This document shows positions 34,299 to 42,182 of a stretch of DNA of 64,000 nt, piece by piece. Below the pieces are notes generated by a model. It worked only from the letters and a program-made list of their open reading frames with translations. It was not told the DNA's origin and did no database searches. Made by a program: the position numbers and the translations under genes. Within the stretch, counting starts at the first letter, position 1. Each line of letters starts with the position of its first letter. Location of the stretch: the NCBI RefSeq assembly GCF_003712195.1, contig NZ_RDSD01000011.1, positions 1 to 64,000 on the forward strand, written 5' to 3'. The DNA comes from Proteiniphilum sp. X52. Lineage in GTDB: Bacteria; Bacteroidota; Bacteroidia; Bacteroidales; Dysgonomonadaceae.

Positions 34299-35936
34299 AT
34301 GAAGAAAGTTATTACCGTCATTGCGTTGTTGTGCGTAACCCTTGGCTCCTTTCCCTGTACCAATTTGCTGGTAGGGAAGAAAGCTTCCACAGACGGATCC
34401 ACACTGATCTCCTATGCTGCCGATTCCTACGCGCTGTATGGAGAACTGTATCACTGGCCCGCAAGACAATATAGTCCGGGAGAAATGCTCAAAGTATACG
34501 AGTGGGATACAGGAAAGTATCTGGGAGAAATACCTCAGGCATTACAGACCTACAATGTGATAGGTAATATGAACGAGCACCAGTTGGCCATTGGCGAGAC
34601 AACTTTCGGTGGACGGAGCGAACTGTCCGATTCCACAGGCATTATGGATTACGGAAGCCTTATTTATATTACGCTACAGCGTGCCAAAAACGCCCGGGAA
34701 GCCATTAGCGTGATGACCGGACTGGTAAATGAACATGGCTATCACAGTTCGGGCGAATCGTTCTCAATAGCAGACCCCGAAGAGGTGTGGGTGATGGAGA
34801 TGATCGGCAAAGGCCCCGGCAACAAAGGGGCTGTCTGGGTGGCTGTGCGCATCCCTGACGATTGTGTGTCAGCTCATGCCAACCAGGCACGCATCCAGCA
34901 ATTCCCCTTGAACGATCCCGACAATTGCATCTACTCTCCGGATGTGATCTCCTTCGCCCGTGAGAAAGGATATTTTGAAGGTAACGATACCGATTTCAGT
35001 TTTGCCAAAGCATACGCTCCTCTTGATTTCGGCGCGCTCCGCTACTGTGAAGCGCGGGTATGGTCGTTTTTCAACAAAGTGAACAAGGATATGGCCCGGT
35101 ACGTCACCTACGCGCAGGGAAAAACCACGGATCCCATGCCGCTCTATATCAAACCCGACAGAAAGTTGAGCGCACAGGATATCCAGGAGATGATGCGCGA
35201 CCACTACGAAGGAACCGAACTCGATTGGCGCTTCGATGTAGGTGCGGGCCCCTTCAACTCGCCCTACCGTTGGAGTCCGCTCTCTTTTGAGGTCGATTCC
35301 GTGGAATATTGCAACGAACGCCCTATCGCCACACAGCAAACAGCCTTCTCATTCGTGGCACAGATGCGTTCCTGGCTGCCTGATGAAATAGGTGGAATCC
35401 TTTGGTTCGGTATCGACGATGCGGCACAAACGGTGTACTATCCGTTCTATTGCGGCCACACAGAAACACCTCCCGAAATGACCGCGGGTAATGGAGACCT
35501 GCTGACTTTCTCATGGACATCCGCTTTCTGGATTCACAATTGGGTCTCCAATATGGCGTACACCCGTTACAGCGATATGAGCGTAGATATGAAAAAAGTG
35601 CAATCGAAGCTCGAAAACCAATTCCGAACCGCACAACCCGAAGTGGAACAGGAAGCGGCACGGCTTCGTGAACAATCTCCCTCACAAGCTGTTCAGTATC
35701 TTACACAATACACCAACAGCCTTGTGAAAGAGGGGGTAACAGAATGGAAAAAACTGGGTGAATATCTTATGGTGAAATATGTGGACGGTGTAATCAAAAG
35801 AGAGGAGAACGGACAATTTAAACGCAACCCATACGGGAAACCGGCTTCTCCTTTACGCCCGGGATATTCGAACGAATATTACAGAAAGATAGTCGACCAG
35901 ACTGGCGAAAAATACAAAGTACATCCTATTCAATAA
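34299..35936 (+). CDS. C69-family dipeptidase (PepD-like)
   Basis: N-terminal nucleophile (Ntn) hydrolase that cleaves dipeptides. 545 residues. The N-terminal hydrophobic stretch (4-18) is both signal peptide and leader; the nucleophile Cys20 (SFPCTNLLVGKKASTDGST) becomes the N-terminus after processing. Family blocks: MNEHQLAIGETTFGGR near 88-103, ESFSIADPEEVWVMEMIG and DDCVSAHANQARI. Export to the periplasm is inferred. Followed by the phosphosugar mutase after 23 bases. Confidence 0.93.
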   Translation: MKKVITVIALLCVTLGSFPCTNLLVGKKASTDGSTLISYAADSYALYGELYHWPARQYSPGEMLKVYEWDTGKYLGEIPQALQTYNVIGNMNEHQLAIGETTFGGRSELSDSTGIMDYGSLIYITLQRAKNAREAISVMTGLVNEHGYHSSGESFSIADPEEVWVMEMIGKGPGNKGAVWVAVRIPDDCVSAHANQARIQQFPLNDPDNCIYSPDVISFAREKGYFEGNDTDFSFAKAYAPLDFGALRYCEARVWSFFNKVNKDMARYVTYAQGKTTDPMPLYIKPDRKLSAQDIQEMMRDHYEGTELDWRFDVGAGPFNSPYRWSPLSFEVDSVEYCNERPIATQQTAFSFVAQMRSWLPDEIGGILWFGIDDAAQTVYYPFYCGHTETPPEMTAGNGDLLTFSWTSAFWIHNWVSNMAYTRYSDMSVDMKKVQSKLENQFRTAQPEVEQEAARLREQSPSQAVQYLTQYTNSLVKEGVTEWKKLGEYLMVKYVDGVIKREENGQFKRNPYGKPASPLRPGYSNEYYRKIVDQTGEKYKVHPIQ

Positions 35937-35959
35937 ACAAAAATTAAGACTGTTTTAAC

Positions 35960-37711
35960 ATGGAAGAAGAAACATTATTAGCCCAAGTCACCGACAAGGC
36001 TATATCTTGGATTAAAGGAAATTACGACGCTGAGACGAAAGAAGAGGTACAACAAATGCTCGACAGCGACGATAAAACGAAACTGATCGATGCTTTCTAT
36101 AAGGATCTTGAATTCGGCACCGGCGGTCTGCGCGGCATCATGGGTGCCGGCAGTAACCGAATGAACATCTATACGGTAGGTTCTGCCACACAAGGGCTTT
36201 CAAATTACCTCAAAAAAGAATTTGGCGACCTGGATGAGATCAAGGTAGTAATCGGTCACGACTGCCGTAATAACAGCCGTAAATTTGCTGAAATCTCAGC
36301 TGATATCTTCAGCGCGAACGGCATTAAAGTATATCTTTTTGAGAATCTGCGTCCCACCCCTGAAGTGTCTTTCGCTATCAGAAGGCTGGGATGCCAGAGC
36401 GGAATTATGATCACCGCTTCACACAATCCCAAGGAATACAACGGTTATAAAGCTTATTGGAACGATGGCGCGCAGGTGCTTGCCCCGCACGACAAAAATA
36501 TCATCGCCGAAGTGAACCGTATTAAATCGGTAGATGATATCCGTTTTGAGGGAAACAAAGAGCTGATCGAGATTATTGGAAAGGATATGGACAAAGCGTT
36601 TATCGAAGAGGTAAAAAAACTGGTGCTCTCGCCCCAGGCCATTACCCGCCATAACGACCTGAAGATTGTCTACACGCCGATCCATGGAGCCGGAAGCACG
36701 CTCGTGCCCGACGCTTTGAGAGCGGTAGGCTTCACCAATATCATCTCCGTTCCTGAACAGGATGTGATAAGCGGAGATTTCCCGACTGTGGTGTCCCCCA
36801 ACCCGGAAGAACCGGCAGCACTCGACCTGGCCATCAAAAAGGCCATGGAAATCGATGCCGATCTGGTGATGGCGACCGATCCCGACGCAGACCGTATCGG
36901 TGCGGCTATCCGCGACAATAAAGGGGATTTCATCTTAGTCAACGGTAACCAGACGATGCTGATCTGCCTCTATTACCTGATGACCCGTCGCGATGAACTG
37001 CAACTACTTACAGGTAAGGAATATGTAGTAAAGACAATCGTCACCACCGAACTGGTAAAAGAAATTGCCGATAAGAGGGGTATTGAGCTCTTCGATTGCT
37101 ACACCGGTTTCAAATGGATCGCCGAGATCATCCGCCAGAACGAAGGAATAAAAAAATATATCGGAGGAGGAGAAGAAAGCTACGGCTTTCTGGCCGGCGA
37201 CTTCGTACGCGACAAAGACTCCATATCGGCCTGCACCCTGTTCGCGGAGATAGCAGCATGGGCACGTGACAACGGGAAGAGTATGTACGAACTATTGCAG
37301 GATATCTATCTGGAATACGGCTATTCCAAAGAAGTGGGTATCTCCCTGGTACGCAAAGGCAAGGAAGGTGCCGAGGAGATAGAAGCTATGATGAAGAATT
37401 TCCGGGTGAATCCTCTGACTTCACTGGGCGGATCCCCGGTTACCCTGGCGAAGGATTTCGCAAAACTGGAGGCTGTGGATCATCTTCACGGTGAACATAT
37501 TTCACTGGAGATGCCAACTACCTCCAACGTGCTGCAATTCTTCACAGAAGAAGGCACAAAACTCTCTATCCGTCCTTCAGGCACAGAACCAAAGATCAAA
37601 TTCTATATTGAAGTGAAGGGTGAACCGGCAAAAACGAGAGAAGCCCTGGAAGAAGCGGAAGAGGCGGCAAACAAGAAGATCAGCGCTATTCGGGAGGAAC
37701 TAGGGATATAA
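35960..37711 (+). CDS. Phosphoglucomutase/phosphomannomutase family enzyme
   Basis: Interconverts hexose 1- and 6-phosphates, or related sugars, through a phosphoserine. 583 residues, the length of the large PGM-type mutases of Bacteroidota and Firmicutes. The phosphoserine is Ser154 in ITASHNPKEYNG, the magnesium loop DPDADR is at 307-312, the sugar-binding loop is GGGEESYGF, and the phosphate-binding loop is RPSGTEPKIKF near the C-terminus. Start ATG 35960. Substrate range cannot be decided from sequence alone. Confidence 0.95.
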   Translation: MEEETLLAQVTDKAISWIKGNYDAETKEEVQQMLDSDDKTKLIDAFYKDLEFGTGGLRGIMGAGSNRMNIYTVGSATQGLSNYLKKEFGDLDEIKVVIGHDCRNNSRKFAEISADIFSANGIKVYLFENLRPTPEVSFAIRRLGCQSGIMITASHNPKEYNGYKAYWNDGAQVLAPHDKNIIAEVNRIKSVDDIRFEGNKELIEIIGKDMDKAFIEEVKKLVLSPQAITRHNDLKIVYTPIHGAGSTLVPDALRAVGFTNIISVPEQDVISGDFPTVVSPNPEEPAALDLAIKKAMEIDADLVMATDPDADRIGAAIRDNKGDFILVNGNQTMLICLYYLMTRRDELQLLTGKEYVVKTIVTTELVKEIADKRGIELFDCYTGFKWIAEIIRQNEGIKKYIGGGEESYGFLAGDFVRDKDSISACTLFAEIAAWARDNGKSMYELLQDIYLEYGYSKEVGISLVRKGKEGAEEIEAMMKNFRVNPLTSLGGSPVTLAKDFAKLEAVDHLHGEHISLEMPTTSNVLQFFTEEGTKLSIRPSGTEPKIKFYIEVKGEPAKTREALEEAEEAANKKISAIREELGI

Positions 37712-37772
37712 TATGGGATGATTCACCGATTTGATGATGCGGTGATGAGAAACGCAATTAAACATTATCCTG

Positions 37773-37814
37773 GTTCTTGATTCTTGGATCTTGGTTCTTG
37801 GCTCTTGATTCTAA
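37773..37814. repeat. Heptad array before mgsA
   Basis: Six exact 7-base units on the plus strand: GTTCTTG, ATTCTTG, GATCTTG, GTTCTTG, GCTCTTG, ATTCTAA. The array ends 13 bases before the mgsA start codon. Confidence 0.92.
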
Positions 37815-37827
37815 AACTCTTTCAAAT

Positions 37828-38286
37828 ATGAAACGAAAACTAACAATAGCTTTGGTGGCGCATGACCACCGCAAAGCCGATATGGTGGAATGGGTGGTTT
37901 TTAATGCCGATTTTTTGTCGAAGCATCACCTCGTTTGCACCGGCACCACCGGCACACTGGTGCGGGATGCTTTGTACGAAAAAGGAGTCTATCCTGAATT
38001 CACCATCATGAATTCAGGGCCGATGGGGGGCGATGCGGAGATTGCCGCCATGGTGGTTCGCAAGGAGATAGACCTGGCCGTTTTTCTGATAGACGACCTC
38101 AATCCGCAACCCCACGAAGCAGATATCATGATGTTGCTTCGCCAGTGCCGGGTGCATAATATACCTATAGCCTGCAACCGGTACAGCGCCGACCTCATGA
38201 TCACCAGTAACCTATGGGATGATGATCACTATACTCCATCCCCACCCCGGTATGAAAAATTTGACAGGGAATCGTTGAATCTCTGA
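37828..38286 (+). CDS. mgsA: Methylglyoxal synthase
   Basis: Converts dihydroxyacetone phosphate to methylglyoxal and phosphate, a bypass of glycolysis. 152 residues from ATG 37828; the longer frame starts in the heptad array. The catalytic Asp69 is in SGPMGGDAEIA; other landmarks are ALVAHDHRKADM near 8-19, TGTTGTLV near 38-45 and DDLNPQPHEADIMMLLR. A strong terminator follows. Confidence 0.96.
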   Translation: MKRKLTIALVAHDHRKADMVEWVVFNADFLSKHHLVCTGTTGTLVRDALYEKGVYPEFTIMNSGPMGGDAEIAAMVVRKEIDLAVFLIDDLNPQPHEADIMMLLRQCRVHNIPIACNRYSADLMITSNLWDDDHYTPSPPRYEKFDRESLNL

Positions 38287-38309
38287 AACAACCATTCACT
38301 AAAGATTGG

Positions 38310-38348
38310 ATCCCTCATCGGCAGACAACAGCCAATGAGGGATTTTTG
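38310..38348 (+). terminator. Intrinsic terminator after mgsA
   Basis: Perfect 9-base stem ATCCCTCAT / ATGAGGGAT extended inward by GGC/GCC, then TTTTT. Confidence 0.9.
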
Positions 38349-38389
38349 AAACGCACACATCAAATGACAACATATATTTCCGTCACAAC

Positions 38390-38478
38390 ATCCGCGATAA
38401 TTCAAATTATCGCGGATTTATGCAATACCCCGCATTATTGCTTAAACATGCAATAATACTTCACATTGCGATAATGTG
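38390..38478. promoter_or_regulatory. Cluster of GCRATAAT palindromes upstream of the satD remnant
   Basis: A perfect 13-base inverted repeat with a 2-base centre at 38390-38417 (arms ATCCGCGATAATT), then ATTATTGC / GCAATAAT (38434-38441, 38450-38457), then CACATT / AATGTG around a further GCGATAAT (38462-38478). The 8-mer GCRATAAT or its complement occurs five times. The cluster ends 13 bases before a -7 element, the place expected for operators. No terminator T-run follows the first palindrome. Confidence 0.7.
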
Positions 38479-38490
38479 CAATATTATATT

Positions 38491-38498
38491 TAACTTTG
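38491..38498 (+). promoter_or_regulatory. -7 element of the satD remnant
   Basis: TAACTTTG lies 26 bases upstream of the start codon at 38524 and just downstream of the palindrome cluster. Confidence 0.65.
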
Positions 38499-38523
38499 CC
38501 ACTTCAATTATAACAACCAGCAC

Positions 38524-38754
38524 ATGATAGCAGTTATAAAAGGAGATATCATCGCGTCAAGGAAGCTGACAGATCAGGAGAAATGGCAGTCACCCCTGAA
38601 GAAACTGTTGAGCACATGGGGAAAGGCTCCCGAGCAATGGGAGTTGGTGTGGGGTGATTTTTTTCAGATAGAGATTGATCATCCGGAAGAAGCACTCCAA
38701 AAAGCCCTGATCATAAAGCGGATCAAGTTTCAATTTTCATGCATGGTTCGATAA
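38524..38754 (+). pseudogene. Truncated SatD-family protein
   Basis: The first ~65 residues (MIAVIKGDIIASRKL, then WGKAPEQWELVWGDFFQIEI and PEEALQKAL) match the N-terminus of Bacteroidales SatD-family proteins, which are normally about 215-220 residues long and end in a DNA-binding helix-turn-helix. Here the frame turns into unrelated FQFSCMVR and stops at 76 residues. The sequence after the break belongs to the partner gene in another frame, so the C-terminal two thirds have been deleted. The family name is from memory of conserved segments. Confidence 0.8.
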
Positions 38755-39106
38755 TGTAAACGTATGGATTTACATTACAGCAATACTCTTTTTAACGGTA
38801 GTAAGCAGTATAATCATACAGGTTCTCATGTCCAACTGGTCAAAATCGTTGGACGACAATAACGACGCATCCCTGGCCAGTGCGGGAAAGTATATCCGTA
38901 TATTGGAGCGATTATTTGTCTTCACATTTATATTAACCGGTAATTGGGGAGCTATCGGATTTTTACTGGCTGCGAAATCGGTTTTCCGTTTTGGGGACTT
39001 AAGGGAATCAAAAGACAGAAAATTAACAGAATATATTTTGATCGGAACCTTGCTCAGTTTTGGCATAGCCGCAGCTACAGCAATGCTTGTAATTGAATTA
39101 CAATGA
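38729..39106 (+). pseudogene. C-terminal remnant of a DUF3307-type membrane protein
   Basis: Read in frame from about 38729 the DNA gives FNFHAWFDNVNVWIYITAIL and continues, without interruption, through two or three membrane segments (ILFLTVVSSIIIQVLM, FVFTFILTGNWGAIGFLLAA, YILIGTLLSFGIAAATAMLV) to the stop. This matches the C-terminal half of DUF3307 proteins that are usually encoded next to satD. The N-terminal half is missing and the frame differs from satD. An internal ATG at 38828 could still allow a 92-residue protein. Confidence 0.78.
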
Positions 39107-39226
39107 GATCATATCAATAACTCCCACTCGCCGAGGCTAACGGACATCTATGTAAAAGGGAGGAAACATTCAATCCTTTTTTTGTTATAATAAATTATAG
39201 ATGACTCTAACAAGGCACAGATATGA

Positions 39227-39424
39227 AGACTCATACAACAAATTTCCACCCCGCATGCGCACTTCACCGTCGGCAAAGAGTGGGTGCTTTGGAATCCATA
39301 TAGTAACGGCGAAGGAAAGATCACCCTCTACGGAATGGGAACCAAAGAGTATCAACAGTTTTCCGCTCCATTTTTCTTTAAAAAAGCGAGACCTTTGATG
39401 GACAATAGCGACTTTACCACATGA
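39227..39424 (+). pseudogene. Possible C-terminal gene remnant ahead of the MBL protein
   Basis: A 65-codon open frame without a start codon (HFTVGKEWVLWNPYSNGEG is its most protein-like part) ends at TGA 39422-39424, overlapping the ATG of the next gene as ATGA, which is typical of coupled genes. A short frame starting at 39223 in another phase could be its broken N-terminus. I do not recognise the family. Confidence 0.3.
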
Positions 39425-40542
39425 AATTGATAAAAAGAATAATGATAGTCATTGTAAGCATCGTATTGCTGTTGGGCATTACGATATTTTTCTATATCCG
39501 GCAACCGAAGTTCGGCAAAGCTCCAAGCGGGGAACGACTCGAGCAATTACAACAATCCCCGAATTACCAAGATGGACAATTCCGCAATATCCGCCATACA
39601 CCCAATTTCAGCGGGGATCAATCGCCTGCGAAGGTCTTTTTCAATTTCCTTTTTAAGAAAGCTCCACGTACAAAACCGGTTGACCAGATCCCGTCCCTGA
39701 AGACAGATTTGAAAAACCTGCCACTCGATGAAAATGTGCTGGTATGGTTCGGCCATTCCTCTTATTTTATCCAACTCAACGGAAAGCGGTTTCTGATCGA
39801 TCCGGTTTTTAGCGGCAATGCTTCGCCGGTACCTAATTCCAATAAATCATTCAATGGGACAGATGTATATTCGGCCGATGACATGCCTGAAATTGATTAT
39901 CTGCTTATCACTCATGATCATTACGACCACCTTGATTATCCGACAATAATGACATTGAAACCCACGGTCGGGCACATTGTCTGCGGTCTGGGTGTAGGCG
40001 CGCATTTCGAGTACTGGAAATTCGACCCGGGAAAGATTACCGAGAAAGATTGGAACGAAAGTGTGTTCATTTCCGATAATATCACCCTGTATACTGCACC
40101 GGCACGCCATTTTTCAGGCAGGAGTTTTTCAAGGAACAATACTCTTTGGCTGGCATTTATTCTACAAACCAAAGAGTTAAAATTATATCTCGGGGGCGAC
40201 GGCGGATATGACGCCCATTTTGCTGAAATCGGGGAAAAATTCGGTGGATTTGATCTGGCTATCCTGGAGAACGGCCAGTATAATCAGGCGTGGCGGGCCA
40301 TCCATCTAATGCCCGAGGAGGGATTACAGGCAGCAAAAGACCTAAAAGCAAAACGCTTGTTTCCCGTCCATTCTTCTAAATTCAAATTATCTCACCATCC
40401 CTGGGACGAGCCGTTAAAAACCATCACCGAAATGAATGAGCAAGGAGACCGGATACCACTGGTAACTCCCAGGATCGGCGAAGTTGTCAATCTGAACGAC
40501 ACCACACAGGTTTTCAGCAAATGGTGGGAGGGGATTAATTGA
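39421..40542 (+). CDS. Membrane-anchored MBL-fold metallohydrolase (NAPE-PLD/UlaG-like)
   Basis: 373 residues. An N-terminal hydrophobic segment (about 7-26) anchors the protein in the membrane. Then a metallo-beta-lactamase fold: WFGHSSYFIQLNGKRFLIDP near 109-128, the metal motif HDHYDH at 165-170, and GGDGGYDAHF near 259-268. This pattern fits the branch that includes N-acylphosphatidylethanolamine phospholipase D and UlaG-type lactonases. Substrate unknown. The gene follows decayed DNA but is itself intact. Confidence 0.88.
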   Translation: MKLIKRIMIVIVSIVLLLGITIFFYIRQPKFGKAPSGERLEQLQQSPNYQDGQFRNIRHTPNFSGDQSPAKVFFNFLFKKAPRTKPVDQIPSLKTDLKNLPLDENVLVWFGHSSYFIQLNGKRFLIDPVFSGNASPVPNSNKSFNGTDVYSADDMPEIDYLLITHDHYDHLDYPTIMTLKPTVGHIVCGLGVGAHFEYWKFDPGKITEKDWNESVFISDNITLYTAPARHFSGRSFSRNNTLWLAFILQTKELKLYLGGDGGYDAHFAEIGEKFGGFDLAILENGQYNQAWRAIHLMPEEGLQAAKDLKAKRLFPVHSSKFKLSHHPWDEPLKTITEMNEQGDRIPLVTPRIGEVVNLNDTTQVFSKWWEGIN

Positions 40543-40567
40543 AATCTGAATAATTTTATTACTTTTG
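40538..40567 (+). promoter_or_regulatory. Promoter of the glycosyltransferase cluster
   Basis: TACTTTTG at 40560-40567 with ATTG 18 bases upstream (40538-40541), partly within the end of the MBL gene. Leader of about 78 bases to the GT2 start. Confidence 0.5.
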
Positions 40568-40651
40568 TCGCGGGAGACAATCAGCTCCATTTGATGCCCA
40601 ATCCATCAGTTGAAATGTTGTCTTCTTTTGAAGTTGATCATCGATGCAGAA

Positions 40652-41389
40652 ATGGAAAGAAACCAAACAAATCAATACATTTTTACCATTATTATCCCGA
40701 TTTACAATGAAGCGGAGAGCATCCGCCGGTTAGAAGAAAAACTACAAAACTTCTTACCTCACTCGCTCTATCCTGCTTGTGTGCTGTTTGTCAACGACGG
40801 TTCGACCGACGGCAGCCGGGAAAAAATACATACTATCTGCGAACGGAACCCCCATTTTTTCTATCTTGACATGAAAAAAAATGGTGGACTGAGTGCTGCT
40901 TTAAAAGCCGGATTCGATTACTGCTTTTCAGAATTCGTGGGCTATATGGATGCCGACATGCAGACTGACGCCGACGATTTCAACCTGCTACTCCCTCATC
41001 TGGCCGAGTATGAATTGGTGACAGGTATACGTGCTAACCGCAAAGACTCGTTCTTCAAGAACCTGCAATCAAAAATAGCCAACGGATACCGGCGGATGAT
41101 GACCGGTGACGGCGTCTCTGATACCGGCTGTCCGCTAAAAGTATTGCATACCGGGTGCGCCAAACGTGTACCAATGTTCAACGGAATGCACCGCTTCCTT
41201 CCGGCGCTCATCCTGTTGCAAAACGGCAGGATACAACAAATCCCGGTACGCCACTATCCCCGGATAGCGGGAAAATCGAAATATCATCTGTGGAACCGGC
41301 TTACCGGCCCTTTTATCGACTGTTTTGCTTACCGGTGGATGAAAAAACGCTATATCAATTACCAAATCAGCGGAACCAATTTAGATTGA
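40652..41389 (+). CDS. Family 2 glycosyltransferase (polyprenyl-phosphate sugar synthase type)
   Basis: 245 residues from ATG 40652 (MERNQTNQYIF). GT-A fold with FTIIIPIYNEAESI, the nucleotide-binding LFVNDGSTDGS and the metal motif MDADMQTD; the layout resembles DPM1/ArnC/RgtE-type enzymes that load a sugar onto polyprenyl phosphate. There are no C-terminal membrane helices; the LAB_N protein encoded 3 bases downstream may supply the membrane part. The cluster suggests a uronic acid or similar sugar as donor, which is inference. Confidence 0.85.
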   Translation: MERNQTNQYIFTIIIPIYNEAESIRRLEEKLQNFLPHSLYPACVLFVNDGSTDGSREKIHTICERNPHFFYLDMKKNGGLSAALKAGFDYCFSEFVGYMDADMQTDADDFNLLLPHLAEYELVTGIRANRKDSFFKNLQSKIANGYRRMMTGDGVSDTGCPLKVLHTGCAKRVPMFNGMHRFLPALILLQNGRIQQIPVRHYPRIAGKSKYHLWNRLTGPFIDCFAYRWMKKRYINYQISGTNLD

Positions 41390-41392
41390 TCT

Positions 41393-42034
41393 ATGCAGGG
41401 AGCAACCATCTGGATTTACGGAATTGGCTTTTTAGCCCAGATTTTCTTCTCGGCACGAATACTTTACCAGTGGATTGTAACCGAGAAAGCAAAGAAGATA
41501 ATCTCGCCCCCTATATTTTGGATCCTGAGCATTTTCGGTTCCTACCTGCTTTTCATTTACGGGGTACTCAGAAACGATTTTGCCATTATATTCGGGCAAT
41601 TCATTGCATATTATATCTATCTGTGGAACCTCAATATGCAGGGAATTTGGAAACGAATACATGTCGGACTGAAAGCCATCCTCCTGTTGACACCGGTGAT
41701 AGCGTTTGTATTACTGATGCGCGACATGAATGCTTTTACCACCCTCTTTTTCCGGCAGAAGGATATACCTATCTGGTTACTGATCTTCGGTTCAGCCGGT
41801 CAGGTGCTCTTTACATTCCGTTTCATCTATCAATGGATCTATTCGGCCCATCTTCACCGGTCCGTACTGCCAATCGGTTTCTGGATTATCAGCCTGTTGG
41901 GATCAGGTACTATCGTCGCTTACGGGATCATTCGCCAAGACCCCGTCCTCATACTGGGACAATCGGTAGGTTTTATTGCTTATGTACGTAACATCATGAT
42001 CGGCTTACAGACTAAAACGAATGTGCCAATATGA
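41393..42034 (+). CDS. Membrane protein with two LAB_N (lipid A biosynthesis N-terminal) domains
   Basis: 213 residues with six predicted helices arranged as two repeats of the LAB_N unit: IGFLAQIFFSARILYQWIVTE near 11-31 is echoed by GSAGQVLFTFRFIYQWIYSA near 132-151, and FWILSIFGSYLLFIYGVLR by FWIISLLGSGTIVAYGIIR. LAB_N proteins are found with lipid A and polyprenyl-sugar enzymes. Start ATG 41393 is 3 bases after the GT2 stop, so they are co-translated. Probably a membrane partner or flippase-like subunit; function inferred. Confidence 0.85.
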   Translation: MQGATIWIYGIGFLAQIFFSARILYQWIVTEKAKKIISPPIFWILSIFGSYLLFIYGVLRNDFAIIFGQFIAYYIYLWNLNMQGIWKRIHVGLKAILLLTPVIAFVLLMRDMNAFTTLFFRQKDIPIWLLIFGSAGQVLFTFRFIYQWIYSAHLHRSVLPIGFWIISLLGSGTIVAYGIIRQDPVLILGQSVGFIAYVRNIMIGLQTKTNVPI

Positions 42035-42139
42035 ATAATCCCGCCAACTTGGGGCGTGTAGAGTCAATGTGAATGATGTTTGAAGAAAAGAAATCGGAAG
42101 TGTAGTTAAAGAGTCCTCGGCAATATGTGCTTCGCACGA

Positions 42140-42174
42140 GAATTGGAAATTGAGAATTGGAAATTAGAAATTGA
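42140..42174. repeat. Heptad array before the GT39 gene
   Basis: Five exact 7-base units: GAATTGG, AAATTGA, GAATTGG, AAATTAG, AAATTGA. Read on the minus strand they are TTTCTAA/TTTCCAA units, as in the other arrays. It ends 8 bases before the start codon at 42183. Confidence 0.9.
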
Positions 42175-42182
42175 CCACTCGG

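Noticed and set aside
38390-38417. Terminator
   Set aside because: The perfect palindrome has a 2-base centre and no T-run, and the mgsA terminator is already present at 38310-38348.
41155-41991. 278-codon plus-strand ORF overlapping GT2 and LAB_N genes
   Set aside because: Both real genes are read in another frame with clear family motifs; this one has none.
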